From Caulobacter sp. (GTDB taxonomy: Bacteria; Pseudomonadota; Alphaproteobacteria; Caulobacterales; Caulobacteraceae): a stretch of 64,000 nucleotides of DNA. Shown in pieces: positions 18,251-26,285 of the stretch. A program made the position numbers and the translations under genes. The notes below the pieces were generated by a model that saw only the letters and a list, made by a program, of their open reading frames with translations, ran no database searches and was not told the DNA's origin. Position 1 is the stretch's first letter. Each line of letters starts with the position of its first letter. The stretch lies in assembly GCA_030678995.1 (NCBI GenBank), contig JAUXTQ010000038.1, positions 160,117 to 224,116 of the forward strand, given 5' to 3'.

Positions 18251-20805
18251 GTTTCCGGCAGGAGCCGTCGTTCGCGCGCGGCCAGCACAGCGCCGGTACG
18301 GCTCTTCACACCCAGCTTCTCGTAGACATGCTGCAGGTGCCATTTGACGGTGTGCTGCGAGACGAACAACCGCGCGCCGATCTCGGCGTTGGACAGGCCG
18401 GCCGCCAGCATGGCCAGCACGTCCAGTTCGCGGCGCGAAAGGGTTTCGACCGGCCGAAGCGCGACGGCCGCCGCCGCTGGGTCGCGTCCACCGGCCCGAA
18501 GGATATCCTCCACATAGGCCGGCGGCAGGGCCATCGGCGCCCGGCGCTCCTCCTTCAGCAACTCCGCCAACAGATCGAGGATCACAGCACCCTCGTCCGC
18601 ATAGCTGCGGATCATCCGGCCAGGGGCGCTCAGTTCCAGCGCGCGGCGCAGGCTGCGAAGCGCCGCCGGCCGGCTGTCCAGCGCGGCGTGCGCCTTGGCC
18701 TCCAGCACCAGCAACCGCACCAGGCGCCAGACGCGCGCCTGGCTGTTGGCCTGACCGATCGCGGCGCGCAGCCGGGTCAGGGTGGCTCGCGACGGGCCGG
18801 CCGCGATCTCCAGCCTCAGGGCGCCGATCTGCTCGGCCTCCATCTCGGCGGCGTGCGGCAGATAGCCCTCGGGCTCGCGGAAGTCCTGCTCCGCCAGGGC
18901 CGTGGCCTGCAGGCGCCGCGCCTCGACCAGGTCGCCGGCCAGCACCGCCATTCGCACCCGCTCCCACGCCACGATGTGGGCCAGGCGCGGCCATGAGCGG
19001 CGCAGGGCGGCCACCTCGGCGGCGTCCAGCACCTCGGTGACCTTGTCGGCTTCGCCGCGCACCGCCGCCACCCGCGCCGCGGCGACGAACAGGCCGGCCA
19101 CCATGTCCGGCAGCGCCACCTCCATCGACCGGGACAGGCAGCGGCGCAGGATCGTCTCGGCGCCGGCGATGTCGTTCCACTCGTAGAGCGTCTCGGGCAG
19201 GTAGCCGATGGCCACCGACTCCAGGATCTCCCCGTCGGGCAACGCGGAGATGGCGCGATCAGCTTCCCGCCAATCGGCCACCGCTGCCGGAAGTCGGCCC
19301 TGCATCGCGTGGGACAGGCCGGTCAAGGCCAGTGCGCAGGCGATGCCGAAATGGCTGCGGGCCTGTTCGTGATCCGCGCGGGCACGGACCAGGGCCTGGC
19401 GGGCCGCTTCGTGCGCACCCTTGCACATATAGCCATAGGCGCTCGACAGCCGCAGCGTGCCCAGCGTGTAGGGGTCGAAGCCGGTGCAGGCGCGCAGGCC
19501 CCGCAGGCCAGCGTCCAGGCTGGCCTCGGGCCGGTCGGCATAGAGGGCGATCACGGCATCGACGGCGTGCAGATCGTCGCGGGCGATCGGCGACAGTTCA
19601 TCATAGCGAAGGCGAACCGGGGCGGCGTAGAGCCGCGCGGCCTCCTGCTCGAACAGAGCCGCGTGGGCGCAGGCGGCCTCGATCCGCAGGGTCGGGTAGC
19701 GGTCGAATAGCTCCTCGGGCAGCCGCGAAGTCCACGAGGCGAAGGTGCGGAACCGCCCGACCCGGCGGCGTTCGGCGCTGGCCCGCGCCAGCAGTTCGGC
19801 CGCGAAGGCCGCGTCGTTGCTGGCGAAGGCGCTGCGCACTGCCTCGCTCAGCGAGTCGTGGTCGGCATGCCAGTGGGCAGCTGCACGGTGCAGATCGCGC
19901 AGGCGACCTGGGGCGTCTGCCGCCAGCCGCTCGGCCAGGAAATCGGCGAACAGTGGATGGACAACGCAAAGGCTCTCGTCGTCGGGATCGCGGGCGATGG
20001 GCAGGCCCAGATCGGTGAGCTTGCGCAGCTGAGCCCCAGTCGCGGGATCGCCCCTGACGCTCTGGGCGAAGGCCGAGGAGAACCGACCCAACGCGCCCAG
20101 TTCGAGCACCAACCCAGCGATTTCGGGCTCCAGGGGCGCCAGCAGGCGATCCTCAAGGAAGGCCTGGAACGCGCGCCAGGGCCGGGGCAGCCGGGCCGAT
20201 AGCCGCGCCGCGCCGGCCCCGCCGGCGGTCATCACGGCGGCGGCGGAGCTCACGGCGGCCGGCCAGCCCTGGGTGGCCCGGAGCAGGGGTTCGGCCAAGT
20301 CGCGGGCGCCGGCAGGATCGGCCTCGGCCAGAAGCAGGTCGATCTCGTCGAGGTCGAAGGCCAGGTCCAGTTCGTCGAGCCGCAGCAGGCCCTCATCCAG
20401 TCGCTCCCGCGCGATCCCCAGGCGGGGCCTGCCGCGACCGGCCAGCGCCAGCCGCAGGTGGGGATCGAGATCGCGGACGAAGGCCTTCAGCAGCCGCGGC
20501 TCGCTCAGGGCGTCCAGGTTGTCGATGAAGATGGCATCGGCGTCGTGGGTCGAGCGCAGCAGTTCGGGCAGATCGTCGGCCGAGCGCTCCAGGTCGATCA
20601 CCACTACCCGCTGGCCATGGGCTTCCAGGCGCGCTCGCCACTGACCGAGCAAGGTGGTCTTGCCGAACCCGGCCGGCGCCGACAGCACCAGGGTCGAGGC
20701 CTGGTCGATGCGGCGCTCCAGTCGCTCGCGGCGCAACGCCGACGGCCCCTGTGGCGAGGGGCGTCGGGGGCGGCGATGGGCATCAAGCCGGACAACTGCT
20801 GTCAT
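18247..20805 (-). CDS. MalT-like LuxR-family transcriptional regulator
   Basis: An 852-residue ATP-dependent activator of the STAND/MalT type. Residues 43-51 are the Walker A (APAGFGKTT), IFIDNLDAL is the Walker B region, the middle is helical TPR-like repeats (about 330-770), and the last 65 residues are a LuxR helix-turn-helix (LSRRELDVLAMLAAGLSNAE, then VSQHTVKWHLQHVYEKLGV). The start chosen is ATG at 20805; extension upstream reads through the intergenic boxes as low-complexity arginine-rich sequence and is rejected. Such proteins bind a small inducer and activate adjacent uptake and catabolic genes. The repeated CCATACTTTCGG boxes are its likely sites; that link is inference. Confidence 0.9.
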   Translation of the reverse strand: MTAVVRLDAHRRPRRPSPQGPSALRRERLERRIDQASTLVLSAPAGFGKTTLLGQWRARLEAHGQRVVVIDLERSADDLPELLRSTHDADAIFIDNLDALSEPRLLKAFVRDLDPHLRLALAGRGRPRLGIARERLDEGLLRLDELDLAFDLDEIDLLLAEADPAGARDLAEPLLRATQGWPAAVSSAAAVMTAGGAGAARLSARLPRPWRAFQAFLEDRLLAPLEPEIAGLVLELGALGRFSSAFAQSVRGDPATGAQLRKLTDLGLPIARDPDDESLCVVHPLFADFLAERLAADAPGRLRDLHRAAAHWHADHDSLSEAVRSAFASNDAAFAAELLARASAERRRVGRFRTFASWTSRLPEELFDRYPTLRIEAACAHAALFEQEAARLYAAPVRLRYDELSPIARDDLHAVDAVIALYADRPEASLDAGLRGLRACTGFDPYTLGTLRLSSAYGYMCKGAHEAARQALVRARADHEQARSHFGIACALALTGLSHAMQGRLPAAVADWREADRAISALPDGEILESVAIGYLPETLYEWNDIAGAETILRRCLSRSMEVALPDMVAGLFVAAARVAAVRGEADKVTEVLDAAEVAALRRSWPRLAHIVAWERVRMAVLAGDLVEARRLQATALAEQDFREPEGYLPHAAEMEAEQIGALRLEIAAGPSRATLTRLRAAIGQANSQARVWRLVRLLVLEAKAHAALDSRPAALRSLRRALELSAPGRMIRSYADEGAVILDLLAELLKEERRAPMALPPAYVEDILRAGGRDPAAAAVALRPVETLSRRELDVLAMLAAGLSNAEIGARLFVSQHTVKWHLQHVYEKLGVKSRTGAVLAARERRLLPET

Positions 20806-20878
20806 GAGCCCATTCACCGCCCTGAGCGCGAATGCGGCAAGGGTTTTGCGCGGCGGGTGCGGCCAACGACCCGCAAAA

Positions 20879-20942
20879 CCATACTTTCGGAGGGGCCGGC
20901 GAGGGCGGCGACGAGTTGCCCGATTTCCATACTTTCGGAGGG
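20879..20942 (+). promoter_or_regulatory. Direct pair of CCATACTTTCGGAGGG boxes
   Basis: Two identical 16-mers, CCATACTTTCGGAGGG, lie at 20879-20894 and 20927-20942, 48 bases apart start to start, between the regulator gene (minus) and the secreted hydrolase gene (plus). The second copy begins 72 bases before the hydrolase ATG, against 70 bases for the matching box before the EthD ATG. The first copy is 74 bases upstream of the regulator ATG and could serve autoregulation. The same 11-base core occurs as an inverted pair at 16699-16747. Confidence 0.72.
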
Positions 20943-20998
20943 CGCGGCGCCTCCGCGGTTGATCGAACCTGAGGTCCATGACCCGAGGAACCCACCCC

Positions 20999-22066
20999 AT
21001 GCGCTCAAATCGGCCTCCCCGCCGCGGCCTCCCCATCTTGGCCCTGACCGTCCTGTTGGGCCTGTGTGGCCCGGCGCCCGCCGCCCAGCCGCCAGCAGCC
21101 TGGGTGGATCCAGCCCAGGCGTCTCTCGATCCGCAGGTCCGCAAGGTGCTGGATCAGATTGCAAAGGGGCCTTCGGTCAATGTCGTGGCGCCTCCGCCGG
21201 TCGAGCGGCGCAGGGCCCACGAGGTGTTCTTCGGACCCTTGGGCCTGCCCCCGGCCGACCTGGTCGATGTCCAGGAGAGGATGATCCCCGGTCCCGGCGG
21301 GCCGTTGCGGGTGCGGATATATACGCCGCGCGGCCCGTATGTCGGTCCCCGCCCGCTGATGGCCTACTACCACGGCGGCGGCATGTCGGCGGGCAGCCTC
21401 GAACAATACGACGCGCTGTGCCAGCGCCTGTCGCAGCGTTCCGGCGTGATCGTGGTGGCCGTGGACTACCGCCTGACCCCGGAACACCGGTTCCCCAAGC
21501 CGCTGGACGACGCCTATGCGGGCCTGGTCTGGGTCCACGACAACGCCCAGGCCCTGGGCGGCGATCCCCGTCGCCTCGCTGTGGGCGGTGACTCAGCCGG
21601 CGGCAACCTGGCCGCCGTGGTCGCCCAGAAGGCGCGCGACGAGGCCGGCCCGCCGCTGGTGTTCCAGCTGCTGATCTACCCGGCGGTCGGCTATGGCGGC
21701 CGCAGCCGCTCGGTCGAGATGTTCTCCCATGGCTACCTGTTCGCTGCCTCCGAACTCGACATGGCTATCGCCGACTATGCCGAACCGGGCCAGCTCACCG
21801 ACCCCCGGGTCTTCCCGATCTTGGCCAGGAGCTTCAAAGACCTGCCGCCCGCTTTCGTGATCTCGGCCGAATACGAGGTCATGCGCGACGACATCGAGGA
21901 CTATGCGGGCCGCCTGCGCGCGGCCGGCGTGTCGGTCGAGCTGAAGCGCTACCCCGGGATGATCCATCCCTTCCTCAGCATGGCCGGCGTGATCGACCAG
22001 GGCCGGGTCGCGATCGACGACGCGGCCGACCGCCTTCGCCGCGGCGTCGGCCTGCCCAGCCAATAG
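20999..22066 (+). CDS. Secreted alpha/beta hydrolase (HSL-type esterase)
   Basis: A 355-residue esterase of the hormone-sensitive-lipase type with a cleavable signal (GLPILALTVLLGLCGPAPAA), so probably periplasmic. It has the oxyanion motif YYHGGGMSAGS, the nucleophile motif VGGDSAGGNLAAV, and a C-terminal MIHPFLSM holding the catalytic histidine. The start ATG at 20999 is preferred because GAGG lies ten bases upstream; the ATG at 20978 has its GAGG too close. First gene of a three-gene operon (hydrolase, SnoaL-like, hydrolase) behind the CCATACTTTCGG boxes. It could cleave an ester before or after uptake by the receptor. Confidence 0.9.
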   Translation: MRSNRPPRRGLPILALTVLLGLCGPAPAAQPPAAWVDPAQASLDPQVRKVLDQIAKGPSVNVVAPPPVERRRAHEVFFGPLGLPPADLVDVQERMIPGPGGPLRVRIYTPRGPYVGPRPLMAYYHGGGMSAGSLEQYDALCQRLSQRSGVIVVAVDYRLTPEHRFPKPLDDAYAGLVWVHDNAQALGGDPRRLAVGGDSAGGNLAAVVAQKARDEAGPPLVFQLLIYPAVGYGGRSRSVEMFSHGYLFAASELDMAIADYAEPGQLTDPRVFPILARSFKDLPPAFVISAEYEVMRDDIEDYAGRLRAAGVSVELKRYPGMIHPFLSMAGVIDQGRVAIDDAADRLRRGVGLPSQ

Positions 22067-22075
22067 GACCCTTCT

Positions 22076-22477
22076 ATGCTGACCCTCGACCAACGCAAGG
22101 ACGCGGTGCGCGCCCTGCTGCTCACCGCCTTCGATCCCGCCCGATCCATCGACGACAAGCGCCAGGCGATGTCGCGGTTGATGGATGCCCAGGGCTACGT
22201 CCAACACAGCCCGGGCCTGGAGAATGGGCTCGAGTCCCTTCTTGAGCTGATCGACGGCTTCGACCGCGACTTTCCCGGCTACGCAATCGAGGTTGTGCGG
22301 GTGATCGGCGAGGGCGATCTGGTCTTCGCCCATTGCCACTACACCTATGGCCCGGCCGACCCGCGGGGCAAGGCCATCGCCGAGATATTCCGCTTCGAAG
22401 GCGACCGGATCGTCGAGCACTGGGACGTGATCCAGGACGTCCCCGCTTCCAGCCGCAATTCCAATGGCATGTTCTGA
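22076..22477 (+). CDS. SnoaL-like (NTF2-fold) protein
   Basis: A 133-residue protein with the cone-shaped NTF2/SnoaL pattern: an N-terminal helix (DQRKDAVRALLLTAF), YVQHSPGLENG (the common QH site), VIGEGDLVFAHCHYTYG, and a C-terminal FRFEGDRIVEHWDVIQDVP. The family includes polyketide cyclases, isomerases and many uncharacterised small enzymes, so no specific reaction is assigned. It lies nine bases after the first hydrolase gene and seven bases before the second, in one operon. Confidence 0.85.
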   Translation: MLTLDQRKDAVRALLLTAFDPARSIDDKRQAMSRLMDAQGYVQHSPGLENGLESLLELIDGFDRDFPGYAIEVVRVIGEGDLVFAHCHYTYGPADPRGKAIAEIFRFEGDRIVEHWDVIQDVPASSRNSNGMF

Positions 22478-22484
22478 GGATCGC

Positions 22485-23471
22485 ATGAGCGACATTTCCC
22501 ACACCCCTGACGTCATCGACCCGCACGGGGTGCTCGATACCGACAGCCGCAAGATGGTCGAGCGGCTGGTCCGCGACCCCTTTCTCGACCCGGCCTTCAC
22601 CGTGCCGCAGATGCGCGAGGCGTTCGAGGCCTTCTACAGCGCCATGTACGCCGGGCGCGCGCGGACCGCCGACAGCCGCGACGTCATCATAGAGGGCCGC
22701 CACGGGCCGGTGCCGCTGCGCATCTATCACCCGCGCGGCGAGGCCGTCGGGCCCCTGCCGGTGTTCGTCTTCATTCACGGCGGCGGCTCGATCATGGGGA
22801 GCCTGGAGTCGTACGACGCGGTCTGCCAGGAGCTCTGCTCGGGCTCGGGCTGCGTCGTCGTCTCGGTCGATTATCGACTGGCGCCCGAGCACCCCTACGC
22901 CCAGGCCGTGGACGATTGCTACGACGCGGCGGTCTGGGTCCACACCAACGCCAGGGCGTTGGGCGGCGATCCGGACCGGCTGGCGGTCGGCGGCGAATCC
23001 GGCGGTGGCGGCCTGGCCGCCAGCCTTGCCCAGATGGCCCGCGACGAAGGCGGCCCCCCGATCCGCTTCCAGTTGCTGATATATCCGTTCGTCGGCTCAA
23101 GGGCGCCCAGCGGGTCGATGGCAGAGTTCGGCAAGGGTTACGTCTTCGACGCCGAGGATCTTGAGATGTTCATCGATCTCAATTTTCCCGATCGCGAACA
23201 CCTCAAGGACTGGCGGGTCTCGCCGATCTGGGCGGAAAACCTGGAGAATCTGCCGCCCACGTTCATGTTGACCGCCAGCGCCGATATCCTGCGGGATGAC
23301 GCCGAAGACTATGCCCGACGGCTGGCCGAGGCCGGGGTGCAGGTCGAACTCAGTCGATATGACGGGACCATCCACGGCTTCGTGGTGATGGCCGGAGAAA
23401 TCGAAGCCGGTCGCCGGGCGCTGGCCGAGTGCGGGCGCCGGCTGCGCGACGCCCTGGCAGGGCAGGCTTGA
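22485..23471 (+). CDS. Cytoplasmic alpha/beta hydrolase (HSL-type esterase)
   Basis: A 328-residue esterase of the same family as the first gene of the operon but with no signal peptide (MSDISHTPDVIDPHG). Motifs are FIHGGGSIMGSLESYD, GGESGGGGLAASL as nucleophile elbow, and a C-terminal TIHGFVVMAGE with the catalytic histidine. The ATG at 22485 follows GAGGA by five bases; an in-frame ATG seven codons earlier lies in the SnoaL-like gene and is less likely. Together with the secreted paralogue this gives two compartments of ester cleavage. Last gene of the operon; the next genes are on the other strand. Confidence 0.9.
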   Translation: MSDISHTPDVIDPHGVLDTDSRKMVERLVRDPFLDPAFTVPQMREAFEAFYSAMYAGRARTADSRDVIIEGRHGPVPLRIYHPRGEAVGPLPVFVFIHGGGSIMGSLESYDAVCQELCSGSGCVVVSVDYRLAPEHPYAQAVDDCYDAAVWVHTNARALGGDPDRLAVGGESGGGGLAASLAQMARDEGGPPIRFQLLIYPFVGSRAPSGSMAEFGKGYVFDAEDLEMFIDLNFPDREHLKDWRVSPIWAENLENLPPTFMLTASADILRDDAEDYARRLAEAGVQVELSRYDGTIHGFVVMAGEIEAGRRALAECGRRLRDALAGQA

Positions 23472-23634
23472 GCGTCCGGCTGATGGCGATCTCCGGCTCC
23501 CTGCGCGCGACCCTGGAGATAATCGGTAGTTATCGGCTGCTTTGGTAACTTCCAATCAAGCTAGGCTGGGCCGAAAGCTCGACTGCCGAGCTAGGACCTG
23601 CAGCAAAATCGGGCTCGGCTGCAGCTGCTTTGGG

Positions 23635-24132
23635 TCAATCACTCTCGTTCGGAGGCTGAGGCCAGTCGGCGGGAGCGTCGAAGGGCTTCAGTTCGCAACC
23701 GAATGTGGGCGCAGTTCCAAACAACGTCCGCCGCAGCTTGCTCCAAGCGCCGAACTCCCAGTGATTACCATGACCAGCCGCGATGACCATTACAACACCG
23801 TCTACTCTGCGCGAGAGGCGCGCCAGAGTCCGATGATCCTGCTGGCTCATCTCGGCAGTGCCACCCGGATGAGTGTGCCAGTCGCCTAAGTAGTCGAGGT
23901 CGCCTCCTGACTCTTTGAATAGCTCGCGGATCCTAGCCACTTGCCACTTGTGGTCAGGAAGAAACATGTGGCGGCCGTGAAGGGCCTGAGGGCCGGGGCC
24001 AATGACAACCGACGCGATCCGGTCTTTGTTATCTCGCCAGCCCAGAAGAATGCCGCCCGTTTCCAATGGGTAGAACGCTTGGCCCATCTCTCGAATGCGC
24101 GCCATCAGGCTGTTAGTGAGCCACACCTTCAT
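23635..24132 (-). CDS. JAMM/MPN metalloprotease (JAB domain), deubiquitinase-like
   Basis: A 165-residue protein consisting of one JAB1/MPN domain. The full JAMM zinc-protease signature is present: Glu24 in PLETGGILLG, His86 and His88 in GDWHTHPGG, Ser96 and Asp99 in MSQQD. Prokaryotic relatives cleave ubiquitin-like tags or process their C-termini. The ATG at 24132 overlaps the stop of the E1-like gene as ATGA, so the two are translationally coupled; a start seven codons upstream would overlap more deeply. No ubiquitin-like or E2 gene is seen nearby. GC is lower than in the flanking core genes. Confidence 0.88.
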   Translation of the reverse strand: MKVWLTNSLMARIREMGQAFYPLETGGILLGWRDNKDRIASVVIGPGPQALHGRHMFLPDHKWQVARIRELFKESGGDLDYLGDWHTHPGGTAEMSQQDHRTLARLSRRVDGVVMVIAAGHGNHWEFGAWSKLRRTLFGTAPTFGCELKPFDAPADWPQPPNESD

Positions 24133-25031
24133 ACGGGTGCGCAGTCCGAACAACGCGGGGAAAGGGTTGTGCCGCGCCAGCGCGGAAGCTGCCTCGTCCC
24201 GTCATCGGAGTGGCTCAGGACGGCGACCTGCCAGGCGCCAGGCTCGTATGCGTTCGGTGCAAGCAGACTCACTGCGCTCCGAACAATCTCAAGCGAGACT
24301 TCCTGCAGGTCGAAGGAGCCGCCCGTAAAAGTCGGCTGGTTGCAGCCCAGCGGGACGATGGTGCCGGCCTTATCAACAGCCGGAAGCGGGAAGCCATCGT
24401 CCTTCCAATGATCGTGCAGACAAATGAAGCATGCGGCCGAGTCGGCTGGGAATTTGGCGACTACGCCCCCGGCTGCGCCTTCGGTCGCGTACCCGATCAC
24501 TAGTGGCTTCCCCAGCTTTCGGCAGAAGTATGCGACGGCCTGCTGGCATTCAGTAGACGCGGACGCGTCCACCACCACGTCGGCCGCCAAGATGAATTGC
24601 CGAAGCCGATCGGCATCGTCCGCGTAGAAATATCCTTCGACAGGCTTCTGAGCGTCTGCAGCCCCGACCCGCCAAATCTCGTGGTGCACGGTAGTCGCCG
24701 GGTAGTTCACCATGACGAATTGGGCCAGTGCCCAGACCTTAGGCAATCCCCAGTAAGGCCTTCCCAAAGGCCAACGCACACTGTTGCCTGGCTCGACTGC
24801 GTCAGAGTCAATGAGCGTCAAGCTCGCGACGCCCGCGCGAGCAAGCTCCGTTGCCGCAAAACTTCCCAGCGCTCCTACGCCGAGAACGAGCACCTTCTTG
24901 CCCGTCAGCGCGGCCGCGACCGGAACCCGGACCTGCAGATCCTCCGGAATGCGGTAGCCCCGCACGAGGCGATGTCGGCGGGCTTTTGTATCTGGATCAC
25001 GGTCGCTGACGATGAACAGCCACCCACCCAT
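24129..25031 (-). CDS. ThiF/E1-like adenylyltransferase (probably 5'-frameshifted)
   Basis: A 300-residue frame from ATG 25031 with a Rossmann E1 domain: GVGALG (residues 51-56), LIDSDAVEPGNSVRWPLG, and two CxxC pairs (CFIC near 201-204 and CSDC near the C-terminus) forming the usual zinc knuckle. Such enzymes adenylate the C-terminus of ubiquitin-like proteins. The preceding frame (25212-24997) joins it cleanly if one copy of a 4-base CCAC repeat at 25020-25030 is removed: DVEDG is then followed by WLFIVSDRDP. So the original gene probably started at 25212 and encoded about 360 residues. Either it is inactivated, or translation restarts at 25031. The JAMM gene follows in an overlap. Confidence 0.82.
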   Translation of the reverse strand: MGGWLFIVSDRDPDTKARRHRLVRGYRIPEDLQVRVPVAAALTGKKVLVLGVGALGSFAATELARAGVASLTLIDSDAVEPGNSVRWPLGRPYWGLPKVWALAQFVMVNYPATTVHHEIWRVGAADAQKPVEGYFYADDADRLRQFILAADVVVDASASTECQQAVAYFCRKLGKPLVIGYATEGAAGGVVAKFPADSAACFICLHDHWKDDGFPLPAVDKAGTIVPLGCNQPTFTGGSFDLQEVSLEIVRSAVSLLAPNAYEPGAWQVAVLSHSDDGTRQLPRWRGTTLSPRCSDCAPV

Positions 25032-25212
25032 CCTCGACGTCCCCCATCTCGACGATCCTACGCCCCGACAGACGTAGGTTGGTTCGCAGGCTGAGAGCCC
25101 ACTCTTCCGGTAGGGGATAGATCAGGATCGCAGTCACAAGCGCGCCGCGCCGCGAGGGGTCGATTGGCGCCAGGTCGATCATTCTGCCGAGGGGAAGGTC
25201 GCGTTTCCGCAT
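24997..25212 (-). CDS. 71-residue frame, probable original N-terminus of the E1-like protein
   Basis: The frame begins MRKRDLPLGRMIDLAPIDPS at ATG 25212, with an in-frame TAG a few codons upstream, and overlaps the E1-like frame by 35 bases. Its end (VEDGWVAVHRQRP) reads as the out-of-frame shadow of the E1 N-terminus: removing four bases of a CCAC repeat gives VEDG-WLFIVSDRDP. I therefore take it as the N-terminal segment of a broken or slippage-controlled E1 gene. A separate small protein is possible. It does not end in Gly-Gly, so a mature ubiquitin-like tag is unlikely. Confidence 0.6.
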   Translation of the reverse strand: MRKRDLPLGRMIDLAPIDPSRRGALVTAILIYPLPEEWALSLRTNLRLSGRRIVEMGDVEDGWVAVHRQRP

Positions 25213-25377
25213 GCCCCGATCCTATTCTGAATCGTTCCGGAGAGCCTGTTGAAGTTCGACTGGACTACCGCGCGGAACCGAGCGTTGGTGGCCTTGTCCC
25301 AACGACGCCCGGCCCGTGCCGGGCTCGCGCTGGTAGGGGCCGCGGATGTCGCGGCCCGTCAACCAGACGAGGACGAC

Positions 25378-25869
25378 ATGACCAAACTCACCCCCGCCCA
25401 GACCGCGCTACTGACTCAGGTGGCCGCGGCGCCTGAAGGCGTGATGGACGCGCCGGCGGACGCCGGCGCCACCATCAAGGCGCTTATCAAGCGCGGCAAT
25501 CTGATCTCGATGCCGGTGGCCGACGGTCCCAGCCGGCTGCTGATCACCGAGGCCGGCCGCAAGGAGATCGACGCGCCGCCCGCCGAGAAGCCGGTCCGTC
25601 TGCCAAAAGCCACCGCGTCGAAGCCACCCGCAGATCCCAAGCCGAAGGCAGCCCCGGGACCCAAGGGCAAGATTGCAACGCTGGTCGAGCTGCTGCGGCG
25701 GAACAAAGGGGCAAGCATCGAGGCGATGACGGAGGCCACAGGCTGGCAAGCCCACTCAGTGCGCGGAGCGATGTCGGGCTCGGTGAAGAAGGCCCTGGGC
25801 ATGACCATCGTGTCGGAGAAGACTGACGCGGGCCGCATCTACCGCATCATCGACGGGGAGGCTGCGTGA
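25378..25869 (+). CDS. DUF3489 protein of the recombinase module
   Basis: A 163-residue protein starting MTKLTPAQTALLTQVAAAPEG; ATG 25378 has GAGG upstream, and the longer TTG start at 25249 is not favoured. The N-terminal part predicts a winged-helix-like fold. A proline, alanine and lysine-rich linker follows (about residues 60-100). The C-terminal DUF3489 part contains TLVELLRRNKGASIEAMTEA and TGWQAHSVRGAMSG, which looks like a DNA-binding helix-turn-helix. In alphaproteobacteria this gene is regularly found directly upstream of DUF2924 and a serine recombinase gene, as here. Role unknown; perhaps a regulator or recombination accessory factor. Confidence 0.85.
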   Translation: MTKLTPAQTALLTQVAAAPEGVMDAPADAGATIKALIKRGNLISMPVADGPSRLLITEAGRKEIDAPPAEKPVRLPKATASKPPADPKPKAAPGPKGKIATLVELLRRNKGASIEAMTEATGWQAHSVRGAMSGSVKKALGMTIVSEKTDAGRIYRIIDGEAA

Positions 25870-26285
25870 CCCCGACGCCGGTCAAGGTCGCCGAAGAGGT
25901 CCGGGCACTTGAGCGTCTGGACCTCGACGGTCTTCGGGAAGCTTGGCGGCGGCGGTTTGGCAGGCCGCCGCAAGTGCGCTCGGTTGAACTCCTGCGCCTC
26001 TCGCTGGCCTGGAGAATTCAGGCCGAGGTATTCGGGGGACTCAGTGCGGCCACCCGGCGGCGGCTACGGGAAGGCGGCGGAAATGGGCGGAGCGACAACG
26101 TCAGTGCCGGGGTGCGGATCACCAAGCAGTGGCGCGGCGAGCTCTACGAGATCGAGCGGCTTGAAAAGGGCTACCGCTGGAAAGGCTCCTTCTACCCCAG
26201 CCTCTCGGCAGTCGCCAAGGCCATCACAGGGGTCAAGCGCAATGGACCACAGTTCTTCGGCCTGCGGGATGAGGAGGCGGCCTGA
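25866..26285 (+). CDS. DUF2924 protein of the recombinase module
   Basis: A 139-residue protein starting at GTG 25866, overlapping the DUF3489 stop as GTGA. It contains RLDLDGLREAWRRRFGRPP, SLAWRIQAEVFGGLS, GVRITKQWRGELYEI and a C-terminal YPSLSAVAKAITGVKRNGPQ segment typical of DUF2924. The last part resembles a small DNA-contact domain. Its stop overlaps the recombinase start as TGATG. Function is unproven; constant linkage to the recombinase suggests an accessory role in recombination or its control. Confidence 0.87.
   Translation: MTPTPVKVAEEVRALERLDLDGLREAWRRRFGRPPQVRSVELLRLSLAWRIQAEVFGGLSAATRRRLREGGGNGRSDNVSAGVRITKQWRGELYEIERLEKGYRWKGSFYPSLSAVAKAITGVKRNGPQFFGLRDEEAA

Noticed and set aside
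20806..21144. An N-terminal extension of the MalT-like regulator
   Set aside because: It would read through the CCATACTTTCGG boxes and overlap the hydrolase start, giving repeated RKYG and arginine runs; ATG 20805 starts a normal family N-terminus.
24997..25212. The 71-residue frame as a ubiquitin-like tag
   Set aside because: It does not end in Gly-Gly, its tail is explained as the out-of-frame start of the E1 protein, and no beta-grasp pattern is evident.
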